From Lentisphaera profundi (GTDB taxonomy: Bacteria > Verrucomicrobiota > Lentisphaeria > Lentisphaerales > Lentisphaeraceae), in NCBI RefSeq assembly GCF_028728065.1, contig NZ_CP117811.1, positions 2,294,001 through 2,358,000 of the forward strand: 64,000 nucleotides of DNA, read 5' to 3'. Every line of letters begins with the position of its first letter. Within the stretch, counting starts at the first letter, position 1. This document shows, in pieces, positions 17,826 to 26,203 of the stretch. Made by a program: the position numbers and the translations under genes. The notes below the pieces were generated by a model. The model made no database searches, had not been told where the DNA came from, and saw only the letters and a list, made by a program, of their open reading frames with translations.

Positions 17826-18242
17826 ATGACTCTAAAGCACAAAATATTTCTACTTTTAAGTAGCTTAATGGTTTCTTTTGTTGGCGCTATGCCGGCAAAC
17901 TCAATCATTTGTGTGTCAGAATCTGGTGAAGTGAAATTTGAATTAGGCTTCAATGGCTCATGTGATTGCGCCGAAGAAACTCAAGAGCACCAAGACCATG
18001 ATTCTTGCGAGAGTGTTGAATGTACTAATCTTCAACTAAAGTCAAACGATTGTTCTGATCAAGAAATTCAATCACTCGAATCTGATCAGAGAAATGACTT
18101 CTTGGCTCCTACCGTATTTAAGATCACTAACCATTTTGATTTTAAACTCACTGATAAAAATAATACCCAGATACCAACAACGCTCTTCTGGCCTTTACAG
18201 AAACCGAGCATCCCCCCCCACACCTTCATATTCTTGCTGTGA
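17826..18242 (+). CDS. Small exported Cys/His-rich protein preceding metal efflux genes
   Basis: About 138 residues from ATG 17826 (MTLKHKIFLLLSSLMVSF), giving a clear signal peptide; the longer frame starting at TTG 17772 adds 18 residues. The mature part is acidic, with repeated cysteines and histidines (CDCAEET, HQDHDSCESVECTN, NDCSDQE). This is followed by LFWPLQKPSIPPHTFIFLL, a hydrophobic tail at the very end. Its place just before the outer membrane, adaptor and pump genes, and the metal-ligand-rich composition, suggest a periplasmic metal sensor or chaperone. I do not know a named family. Confidence 0.6.
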   Translation: MTLKHKIFLLLSSLMVSFVGAMPANSIICVSESGEVKFELGFNGSCDCAEETQEHQDHDSCESVECTNLQLKSNDCSDQEIQSLESDQRNDFLAPTVFKITNHFDFKLTDKNNTQIPTTLFWPLQKPSIPPHTFIFLL

Positions 18243-18362
18243 CTCAAGTCCTTATTTAATACTGATACCTCTAAGCATTCTTAATGCTTAGCCAGCTCCC
18301 AATCTATTGATTTTTTCAATGGATTTTCTTACTTTATGTATAAGATAAATTGGTATCAGATT

Positions 18363-19724
18363 ATGAAAAAAACCATCTTATTCGGCGTGGCCACAGCAAC
18401 TTTGATTTCATGTCAAAGTTATCAGCCCGTTGAACTCAAGCCTCAAGATATCTTGAGCGAAATCGAAAGTCAACGAAATAAAAAAATCGACTTAGAAACA
18501 TTCACTTTTGCGCAAGCCGCAAGTGCCATGGACACAAATAACTTGCGCCTTCAGCAAATTCGTCAACAATATAAAGGCCTACAAGAAGTCGCTAACTTAA
18601 AAACCCCTTTAGCTAATCCTACAATAACTGCGGGCCCCGCAAAAGGATCTCGCCTGGAAGACACGACTTCTAGCTCCACTCAAGCTTTTATCGGCATTGC
18701 TTTTAATATCCCTCTTGGTCCACGACTACGAAGAAATGATGAACTCAATGAGCTCATTGCTCTACGAGCTTATAATGAACAAGTCCTCAATCATCGCCAA
18801 CTCTATTTCGAGCTCCGAGAAGCCTATGTTTCGTATAGCTTATCACAAAAAGCTATCAAACTACAAAACAAGATAGAAAAAACTTTAGAAACAACCGCAA
18901 ATGCGACTAAGAAACTATTTGATTTTGGCTCGACGAGCAAACTAAGCCTAACCGAAGTTAAGCTTCAACAAGGCGAAATCAGCTTAGAAAAACTTGATCA
19001 AATTATGCAATCCAAGGAGTACTTAGCGGAACTTTCAAATTTATTGGTGATCGATGAAGGGATCCTCGAAAACCTTCAACTTGAGATTTTGAACTCAGTT
19101 GATCAGAATATTGAATTTCAGAAGCTGAAACAACAATTCATACTCAATAATCCTAGTCTTGCTCGCGCCGAAATGGCTTTTCACTTAGTCGATGCGGAAC
19201 TGCGCTTAGAATTAGCTAAACAATACCCCGATCTAAGTGTGGGCTTTGATGCGGATCAAGAAGTTGGGGAACGCAAAAGAACTTATGCCATTCCCTTTTC
19301 TGTTGAGCTCCCCATTTTTGACCGCAATCAACAGGCTATTGCCCTGAGCTTAAGTCAGCGCGAACAAAAGCTCATTACTTATAAAGAGACGATGAATTCA
19401 AAAATCAGTGAACTTAAGAAGATCTACCAGCAACAAATGCTTGCGAGTCAGAAACTCGATATTCTTCAAGACGTCCTGATGCCTTTATCTAAATCTAACT
19501 TAAATGATGCTAAGCGTGCGATGGAGCTCGGAACTATTGACGCTTTACGCTACATGGACATGATCAAAGATCACCAAAAAATGCAACTACAGGTAGTGGC
19601 TCACGAAATTGAACACTGGCAAATAAAAATCCAACTAGAAATGCTTTGCGGCTTTCCTTTGAGTTCAAATAATCAAGCAGATATCAATACACTCGAAATC
19701 AAGAAAATGGAGCTTTCAAAATGA
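18363..19724 (+). CDS. TolC-family outer membrane efflux lipoprotein (CzcC/CusC-like)
   Basis: About 453 residues from ATG 18363; an ATG nine codons upstream is also possible. The signal MKKTILFGVATATLISC ends in a lipobox cysteine. The body is mostly amphipathic helix in two similar halves (LANPTITAG... and PSLARAEMAFHLVDAELRLELAKQYPDLSVGF), the TolC duplication. It would form the outer membrane channel of the metal efflux complex. Its stop overlaps the adaptor gene start (ATGA), showing a single operon. Confidence 0.88.
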   Translation: MKKTILFGVATATLISCQSYQPVELKPQDILSEIESQRNKKIDLETFTFAQAASAMDTNNLRLQQIRQQYKGLQEVANLKTPLANPTITAGPAKGSRLEDTTSSSTQAFIGIAFNIPLGPRLRRNDELNELIALRAYNEQVLNHRQLYFELREAYVSYSLSQKAIKLQNKIEKTLETTANATKKLFDFGSTSKLSLTEVKLQQGEISLEKLDQIMQSKEYLAELSNLLVIDEGILENLQLEILNSVDQNIEFQKLKQQFILNNPSLARAEMAFHLVDAELRLELAKQYPDLSVGFDADQEVGERKRTYAIPFSVELPIFDRNQQAIALSLSQREQKLITYKETMNSKISELKKIYQQQMLASQKLDILQDVLMPLSKSNLNDAKRAMELGTIDALRYMDMIKDHQKMQLQVVAHEIEHWQIKIQLEMLCGFPLSSNNQADINTLEIKKMELSK

Positions 19725-21424
19725 AAATAATTCTAATCACTTTGAGTCTACTAGGAATCTTTTTTTCTTGTGACAATAAAACAGTAAAAGCTGAAAAAAA
19801 CCTAGATCCTCATGCTGGTCATAATCACGGAGATTCAGATAATCACAATGAGTCCGCTGATGCTCATGCAGGTCACGATCACGGGGATTCTGACAATCAT
19901 GGCGAAGAGGATGATCACAAAGAAAGCGATGATGGCAATAGTTCAAAAATCTCTCCCCAAGCGATACAGAATATGGGCATAAAGATTGAAGAAATTGATT
20001 CGAGTGATTATACGATCTTCAGTCCTATCCCTGCGTATATCAGTAATCATCCTTTGAATACCCTCCCTATTTATGCGCCCTTATCGGGGCGACTCAAAAG
20101 CTTTCAGCTCGAGCCTGGACAATTCATTGAATCTGGTTCACTTCTCGTAGAAATCATACGCGATCCCATTAAGCGACCTCAATTAAACCTCGTACAAGAT
20201 ATTTTACGCCCTGCTTCAGAAGAGTACCATAATTCTATTGCGGTACTCCGTTCTTCTTTGCGCAATCTAAAGCTTTTGAATACTGAGCTCAAGAGATTAA
20301 ACAAATTCAAAGAAAGTAGTGATGGTTTATCCATTGTTCCTCAAAAAGATTTAATTGACCTACGTTATGAGATCTCTAAAGCTACACAAGAACTCGATAA
20401 CAATCGAGCCAAATTAAAACTTCACGGCTTAAGCGAAAGTGCCCTCACAAAACTTGAAGCGGGAGAGGAACTCGTCCAAAGTCCTAAGCTTTGGCTCAAT
20501 GCCTTAAAGCAAAATAATATCTGGACTAAACGTTCAGAAAAGCTTTTCTCGCAAATGAGTAAATTACAAAAAACTAATCGCTGGATTATCGCCACTATTG
20601 GAGAATTATCTGCTGAAGAAATTATTGATGACACCTTAGTGGATTTTTTCTCCAAAAATCCTAAAGCCATAGATTCATTTCTCGAGATAGCCAGCTTTCT
20701 TCAGCAAGGCCACAGTTTAACTGACATTGAAAATCTCTATCATTTAGGAGCTCTCAATAGCATCATCAAAATCAAAGCCCCTATCAATAAAAACTCATGG
20801 GATTTAAAAGAGATTAATATCAAGGCTGGACAAATAGTTAAGCGTGGAGATGTATTATTCACTTTAATTGATCCCAGTAAAATGCTCATGACTGCCAAAC
20901 CTAGTGGCTCAGAATTTAACCTCATCAATAATGCCGTTAAAAATCAATTCTCAATTAATGCGACTCCTTTAATAAAAAATAGTTCCATAGATCTAACAGG
21001 CCTCAAAATCTCTAAGATCATGGGTCAGGACCAAGGCTTACCCGTCGTATTGCTTCCTAGTGACAATAGTATTCTCAGCCAGCAAACTCTCAACAAAGTT
21101 AGCTATCGCAACTGGAACCTACGTGAGGGCATGAAGTACACCCTTAAAGTCCCAATTAAAAAAATCGAAGATGTGATTGTCCTACCTGCTAAAGCTGTGC
21201 TTGAACACGGTGCTGACAAAGTCGTTTTCGTACGTGAAAATGAAGAATTTATTCGCCGAAAAGTCATCGTTGTCTACCAAGATAATGATGTTGCCGTTAT
21301 TGGTGAAGGCTCAGAACTTCTTCCCGAAGAATCCATGGTTACTGCTGGAGCGTTTGCTTTAGAACTCGCTCTCATCTCAGGAACTCCTCAAGCAGTGGAT
21401 CCCCACGCTGGGCACAACCACTAA
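19721..21424 (+). CDS. RND efflux periplasmic adaptor with His-rich ends (CzcB/CusB-like)
   Basis: 567 residues. A lipoprotein signal ends at FFSC, followed by a His/Asp-rich metal-binding stretch (DPHAGHNHG repeated, residues ~30-75). Then come a lipoyl/barrel-sandwich half (YAPLSGRLKSFQLEPGQFIESG), a long coiled-coil hairpin, the second half-motif (IKAPINKNSWDLKEINIKAGQIVKRGD) and a beta-barrel. Uniquely, the protein ends with another DPHAGHNH. It couples the inner-membrane pump to the TolC channel, and the His-rich termini probably collect divalent metals in the periplasm. It overlaps the upstream gene by four bases and is 13 bases from the pump gene. Confidence 0.9.
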   Translation: MKIILITLSLLGIFFSCDNKTVKAEKNLDPHAGHNHGDSDNHNESADAHAGHDHGDSDNHGEEDDHKESDDGNSSKISPQAIQNMGIKIEEIDSSDYTIFSPIPAYISNHPLNTLPIYAPLSGRLKSFQLEPGQFIESGSLLVEIIRDPIKRPQLNLVQDILRPASEEYHNSIAVLRSSLRNLKLLNTELKRLNKFKESSDGLSIVPQKDLIDLRYEISKATQELDNNRAKLKLHGLSESALTKLEAGEELVQSPKLWLNALKQNNIWTKRSEKLFSQMSKLQKTNRWIIATIGELSAEEIIDDTLVDFFSKNPKAIDSFLEIASFLQQGHSLTDIENLYHLGALNSIIKIKAPINKNSWDLKEINIKAGQIVKRGDVLFTLIDPSKMLMTAKPSGSEFNLINNAVKNQFSINATPLIKNSSIDLTGLKISKIMGQDQGLPVVLLPSDNSILSQQTLNKVSYRNWNLREGMKYTLKVPIKKIEDVIVLPAKAVLEHGADKVVFVRENEEFIRRKVIVVYQDNDVAVIGEGSELLPEESMVTAGAFALELALISGTPQAVDPHAGHNH

Positions 21425-21437
21425 TAAGGAGTAAATC

Positions 21438-24400
21438 ATGTTAAACAAAATTATTTCTTTTGCCTTAAAGAACAGGATTTTTGTAGTTTGCGCTGCTTTA
21501 CTCATTTCAGGAGCAGGGTTTTTCATCGCTAAAGACATGCCCATTGATGTTCTTCCAGACCTCAATCGACCAACAGTTGTCATCATGACCGAAGCCCATG
21601 CAATGGTGCCTGAAGACGTAGAACAACTTGTCACTCTTCCCCTGGAACAGATTTTGAATGGTGCCACAGGAGTTGAGAATGTGATGTCCACTTCTGGTTT
21701 AGGTTTGTCAGTGATCAAAGTTCAATTTGCTTGGGGTACCGATATCTACCGCAACCGACAAATCGTCATGGAGAAACTCCCCCTCGCGAAATCTCGCTTG
21801 CCTGCAGGTATTGAGCCAATTATGGCTCCGATATCCTCTATCATGGGCCAGATCCAAATTATCGGTATCAATAGTAAAAGTGGCAAACACTCTCCTTCTG
21901 ATATCCGCGCATTAGCTGATTATCAAATCAAATATGATCTACTGTCTATCCCAGGAGTTTCGAAGGTTATCATTGGTGGCGGTTCAGCCAAACAATTACA
22001 AGCCATTATTGATGCGGAAAAACTACGGAGCTTTGGTGTTAGCATCTTAGATGTAGAAACAGCCATTACCAAAAACAACGCCAATAGTAGCGGAGCATTT
22101 ATTAATTTAGGGACAAAAGCCCCCGCCATTACTGTGCGCGGCTTCATTAAAAGCAAAGAAGATTTAGAGAAGGTTGTCGTCAAAGCCGATGATCTACGCC
22201 CTGTGCTTTTAAAAGATGTTGCCACAGTACAATTTGGTCCATCCGCCATAAAAATTGGCGAAGCGGGCATCAATGGCACTCCTGGTGTTTTAATGGTTAT
22301 CATGAAGCAACCAGGTTACGACACAGTCAAACTCACTGAGCAAATTGAAGAACGTCTGAAAATGCTCTCTTCAAGCCTTGATAGTGATTTGGAAATAAAC
22401 ACTGAATTATTTAAGCAATCGATCTTTATTGAACGCGCCATTGATAATGTCATGGAAGCCGTTCGTGATGGTGGCATTATGGTGGTGATTATCCTTTTTA
22501 TCTTCTTGATGAATTGGCGAATTACTTTTATTACTCTCACTGCCATTCCTTTATCCATGGCTTTGACGGTACTCGTCTTCTCCATTTTTGATGTATCAAT
22601 AAACACCATGACTCTTGGAGGTATTGCCGTTGCAATTGGCGCCTTAGTGGATGATGCCATTGTAGATGTTGAAAATGTTTTTAGAAGATTAAAAGAAAAT
22701 CACCTCAAGGATATCAGTTTACGCGAAAATGCCTTATCCGTTATTTTCAAAGCTTCATCAGAAGTCCGTAAACCGATTGTTATTGGCACCTTACTGGTCA
22801 TGGTCGTCTATCTCCCTTTATTTTTTCTAACGGGAATGGAAGGTAAATTATTTACTCCTATCGGGGCATCTTATATTATCTCTGTGCTAGCCTCTCTCTT
22901 TGTTTCTTTGACGGTTACACCTGTACTTTGTTACTTTTTACTTCCGAATTCACTTTCAAAAAGTTCGGATAAAGAGACTTTCGTGGTACGTACGCTCAAA
23001 GTAATTGTGGCGAAAGTGATTGCTGTTAGTATTCGCCGCGCAAAAACTGTTTTAGTTCTCCTCGTTATAGCGCTTGGTATCAGCATTGCTTTCCTCTTGA
23101 CGCGAGGGACTCAATTCCTACCTCCTTTTAATGAAGGTGTCGCGCAGGTTAACTTAGTTCTTCCTCCAGATACTGGTCTCGATACTTCTAATGCTTATGG
23201 TTTACGTCTAGAGAAGTTATTGACTGGAATCAATGGCATTAAAAATGTCACTCGACGTACGGGCCGATCCGAAGGAGATGAACATGCGGAGGGAGTAAAT
23301 ACCTCCGAAATCATCATCAGCTTTGATCCCAAAGTTGAACGCCAACCTGAAGATATCATTGCAGAAATCCGCCAAGAAATCGATGCTGAATTTCCTGGTG
23401 TCGCTTATGCGATTGATCAACCCTTAGCGCATTTACTTTCGGCTATGCTTTCAGGAGTCAAAGCTCAAGTCGCGGTTAAAATATTTGGCCCTGATTTAAA
23501 TATTTTACGCTCTCTCGCAAAAGATGTCGAGCAAGTATTAAAGCCCGTAGATGGCGTCAAAGACTTAATTGTAGAGCCACAAGTCTTGATCCCCAATATT
23601 TCGATAGAACCCAAACGTGATAGCCTCGCCTTACATAGCTTAAGTGTGGATGATGTGGGTAAAACTGTCGAACTATCACTAGGTGGGGAAACAGTCTCTC
23701 GCTTTATCCAAGGTCAATTTACTTACCCGATCATTTTACGACTTAAAGAAGAAAATCGACAATCCTTGGACGACATTCGCAATCTTTATGTGCGTAAAGA
23801 TAATGGTGAGCTCATTCGTTTAGCCGATTTAGCTGATGTGAAGCAAACTTTGAGTTCTAATAATATTAAGCACGAGAATGTTGGTCGACGTATTATTGTG
23901 CAACATAATGTCGCCGGGCGCTCTCTCGGTGAAGTCGTTGCAGATGTAGATGTCGCACTCGAATCGGTGCGTGAACGCATCAAGGGCTTAAAGGGTTATT
24001 CCTTAAGAATCAGTGGCCAATTCGAAGCTCAACGCAAAGCAACAAAGCGAATTTTATTGCTCAGTATTGTCTCCTTACTCTGCATGGTTTTAATTCTCTA
24101 TATGCATTTCAAGTCTATTAACCTCAGCCTACAGGTGATGATAAGTATTCCCATGGCCTTTTTGGGTGCCGTCACTTATTTAGCCATTAGCAAACAAACT
24201 CTCTCAGTTGCAACGCTAGTTGGTTTAATTTCTCTAGGGGGTATTGCGGCCCGAAATGCGATTTTACTCTTGGATCATTACATTCACTTATGTCGTAAAG
24301 AACAAATTAAATTTACTCCCGAATTAATTATCCAAGCAGGACAAGAACGTATGGTTCCAGTCATTATGACCGCGCTCACTAGTGGCATAGCACTGATTCC

Positions 24401-24587
24401 CCTCGCCTTAGCTCCTGGCCAACCTGGTAAAGAAATTCTTTATCCAGTTGCCACGGTAATTATCGGCGGACTCATCTCGAGTACCATACTCGAATTCATT
24501 GTTAGTCCTGCCGCGTTTTGGCTCTTTGGGAAAAAAGCTGCTGAAAAGACTGCCGATCCCGAAAAAATAGATTTCGATTTTAAATAA
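21438..24587 (+). CDS. Heavy-metal RND efflux pump (CzcA/CusA family)
   Basis: 1049 residues, full length for the HME-RND subfamily, with 12 expected membrane helices and two large periplasmic loops. It begins MLNKIISFALKNRIFVV. Family motifs include DVLPDLNRPTVVIMTEAHAM, VIKVQFAWGTDIYRNRQ, AIGALVDDAIVDVENVFRR (helix 4 acidic relay), GTQFLPPFNEG and ISLGGIAARNAILLLDHYIH. It uses the proton gradient to export metal ions together with the adaptor and TolC genes. Ion specificity (Zn/Co/Cd versus Cu/Ag) cannot be safely read, but His-rich partners favour divalent ions. AAGGAG lies before the ATG. Confidence 0.95.
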   Translation: MLNKIISFALKNRIFVVCAALLISGAGFFIAKDMPIDVLPDLNRPTVVIMTEAHAMVPEDVEQLVTLPLEQILNGATGVENVMSTSGLGLSVIKVQFAWGTDIYRNRQIVMEKLPLAKSRLPAGIEPIMAPISSIMGQIQIIGINSKSGKHSPSDIRALADYQIKYDLLSIPGVSKVIIGGGSAKQLQAIIDAEKLRSFGVSILDVETAITKNNANSSGAFINLGTKAPAITVRGFIKSKEDLEKVVVKADDLRPVLLKDVATVQFGPSAIKIGEAGINGTPGVLMVIMKQPGYDTVKLTEQIEERLKMLSSSLDSDLEINTELFKQSIFIERAIDNVMEAVRDGGIMVVIILFIFLMNWRITFITLTAIPLSMALTVLVFSIFDVSINTMTLGGIAVAIGALVDDAIVDVENVFRRLKENHLKDISLRENALSVIFKASSEVRKPIVIGTLLVMVVYLPLFFLTGMEGKLFTPIGASYIISVLASLFVSLTVTPVLCYFLLPNSLSKSSDKETFVVRTLKVIVAKVIAVSIRRAKTVLVLLVIALGISIAFLLTRGTQFLPPFNEGVAQVNLVLPPDTGLDTSNAYGLRLEKLLTGINGIKNVTRRTGRSEGDEHAEGVNTSEIIISFDPKVERQPEDIIAEIRQEIDAEFPGVAYAIDQPLAHLLSAMLSGVKAQVAVKIFGPDLNILRSLAKDVEQVLKPVDGVKDLIVEPQVLIPNISIEPKRDSLALHSLSVDDVGKTVELSLGGETVSRFIQGQFTYPIILRLKEENRQSLDDIRNLYVRKDNGELIRLADLADVKQTLSSNNIKHENVGRRIIVQHNVAGRSLGEVVADVDVALESVRERIKGLKGYSLRISGQFEAQRKATKRILLLSIVSLLCMVLILYMHFKSINLSLQVMISIPMAFLGAVTYLAISKQTLSVATLVGLISLGGIAARNAILLLDHYIHLCRKEQIKFTPELIIQAGQERMVPVIMTALTSGIALIPLALAPGQPGKEILYPVATVIIGGLISSTILEFIVSPAAFWLFGKKAAEKTADPEKIDFDFK

Positions 24588-24604
24588 AAACAAAAGGAAA
24601 AAAT

Positions 24605-25117
24605 ATGAAAAAATTAATCACTTGTTTAATGGTGCTTAGCTGTCTTGCGAACAATTCTTTTGCTGAGGATGATCACAAAGATCATGACCATAGCAAACAT
24701 GAAGAACATAAAGGCCATGATAAGCACAAAGGGCATGATCATGATAAGCACGAAGGACACGACGATCATGATCATGGTGAACACAAGCCTCATCCAGGCC
24801 ACGGCGGAGAAACCCTCAAGGTAGGAACTTCTGCTTTACTTTGGTATGCTCACATGGGAAAAAGTGGTGAATTCATAATCGTGCTTTTTAAAAGCGATGG
24901 CAAAACACCGAAATCCATCGAAAAGGCACCTCGTTTAAATCTCGCACTAAAATCGGGTCGCAAGCAATTAAAATTCATTGCTTTAAAAGCCGACAGCGAA
25001 GGAAAATCTTCTACTTTTGAACTCAAAAGTGATTTACTCAAAGCACATATCCACGGACAAATCTCCATCAAAGTTGATGGAAAATCCCATATATTGAATC
25101 TCATTGATCACCATTAA
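24605..25117 (+). CDS. His-rich periplasmic metal-binding protein
   Basis: 170 residues. A signal peptide (MKKLITCLMVLSCLANNSFA) is followed by about 40 residues that are mostly His, Asp, Lys and Glu (HKDHDHSKHEEHKGH and onward), an obvious metal sponge. The remaining ~100 residues look like a small beta-rich domain ending LIDHH. Seventeen bases separate it from the RND pump and a strong AAAGGAA precedes the ATG, so it is the last gene of the efflux operon. Likely role is buffering or delivering metal to the pump. Confidence 0.75.
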   Translation: MKKLITCLMVLSCLANNSFAEDDHKDHDHSKHEEHKGHDKHKGHDHDKHEGHDDHDHGEHKPHPGHGGETLKVGTSALLWYAHMGKSGEFIIVLFKSDGKTPKSIEKAPRLNLALKSGRKQLKFIALKADSEGKSSTFELKSDLLKAHIHGQISIKVDGKSHILNLIDHH

Positions 25118-25136
25118 GTAGAAACTTAAGCTTATA

Positions 25137-25176
25137 AAAGCCTAAAGCATGAAAATGTTTTGGGCTTTATTTTTTC
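25137..25176 (+). terminator. Terminator of the metal efflux operon
   Basis: A 13-bp stem with two G-T pairs (AAAGCCTAAAGCA against TGTTTTGGGCTTT) and a six-base loop, then six T residues. It lies 20 bases after the His-rich gene and overlaps the 3' end of the convergent DUF1653 gene. Confidence 0.8.
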
Positions 25177-25379
25177 TCGGAATGAAAACTAAAGCGTTGT
25201 ACAGATGCACCATCACGCTCAATGATTTCAGAAAACATCGCTAAAGGACGAATCCATAAAGCTCTTTCCCCATACATGGGTCTATAAATCACAAAGTCTT
25301 CTTCTGTTTCACTATCCTTTGCCACATCAATGACTTGATAAAAGTTCCCTTTATAATGACGGTAAATACCTTTTTTCAT
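25167..25379 (-). CDS. DUF1653-family small protein
   Basis: 70 residues. The pattern GIYRHYKGNFYQVIDVAKDSETEEDFVIYRPMYGERALWIRPLAMFSE matches, by recognition, the DUF1653 family of short SH3-like bacterial proteins. Function is unknown. It is a single gene convergent with the metal operon, and its end overlaps the operon terminator. Confidence 0.85.
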   Translation of the reverse strand: MKKGIYRHYKGNFYQVIDVAKDSETEEDFVIYRPMYGERALWIRPLAMFSEIIERDGASVQRFSFHSEKK

Positions 25380-25516
25380 TTCAGCCTTTATTTTTTATGT
25401 TAAATTTTATGTAAGATAGCTTCGAGAAAAGAGCTGTACAAGGCTCTCATTATTGTATCTCAGACAATTGCCTTCATATTCATAAGACTATTTACCAATT
25501 AATTTTAGAGTTTAAA

Positions 25517-26203
25517 ATGCCCAAAGTACTACTTACAATTTCACTCCTTTTATTTTGGGGTTGTACCAACCACACAGAACTGAGTATTCACTCTCAAGTA
25601 AAAAATGTTCACAGTATTTCTTCAAGTGAAGGTCAAGACTTATTTCAGACTATCGACCAAGAACTCTATCTGAAAACTAAAAAATACTGGCAAGCCCAAA
25701 GAAAAAATTACTGTGGTGTTTGCTCACTGACAATTGCAGGCAATACACTTAATCAAAATAACCACATTGATCAAGATAACTTTTTTGATAATATGGTAGC
25801 TGAAGAAGTTATCCTCCCTGCGACGGTCGCAAAAATGGGAATGACCCTGCGAGAACTTCATGAAGCCACCGTTCGTCGCCTTGTAAATATAAAAGTAGCA
25901 AAGCATTACGCTCACATATCTGGCTTAGATCTCTTTCGTTTGCAGCTAAAAAACTTAAATACTGATACTCAACTCATCGTCAACTTTTCTCGGCAATCAC
26001 TGAAGGGCGAGGGCATGCGCTCTGGACACTTCTCTTTAGCCACGGCTTACGATGCCAAATCGCGAAAAGTTTTAATTCTCGAAGTCCAATCAAGTCGTGA
26101 ATCCTTTTGGGTTCAAGATAAAGATCTCTACAATGCCATGCTCGCAGTAGACCCCGTCAGCAAAATCCCGCGTGGCTGGTTACTTTTAAACAAGGAAAAA
26201 TAA
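25517..26203 (+). CDS. Phytochelatin-synthase-like exported cysteine peptidase
   Basis: 228 residues with a hydrophobic N-terminus ending at C16 (LLLFWGC), so probably a lipoprotein. The core matches the PCS family (papain-like): NYCGVCSLTIAGNTL carries the nucleophile C66, KMGMTLRELHEA follows, and SGHFSLATAYDAKSRKVLILEV carries H171. The family's catalytic Asp (LILDV) is Glu here (E189), and the usual RYKYPP after it is replaced by QSSRESF. Prokaryotic PCS-like proteins hydrolyse glutathione to gamma-Glu-Cys and glycine, and some make phytochelatin. Export here suggests action on periplasmic glutathione or its metal complexes. Its stop overlaps the start of gamma-glutamyltransferase (TAATG), a tight functional link. 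Confidence 0.85.
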   Translation: MPKVLLTISLLLFWGCTNHTELSIHSQVKNVHSISSSEGQDLFQTIDQELYLKTKKYWQAQRKNYCGVCSLTIAGNTLNQNNHIDQDNFFDNMVAEEVILPATVAKMGMTLRELHEATVRRLVNIKVAKHYAHISGLDLFRLQLKNLNTDTQLIVNFSRQSLKGEGMRSGHFSLATAYDAKSRKVLILEVQSSRESFWVQDKDLYNAMLAVDPVSKIPRGWLLLNKEK

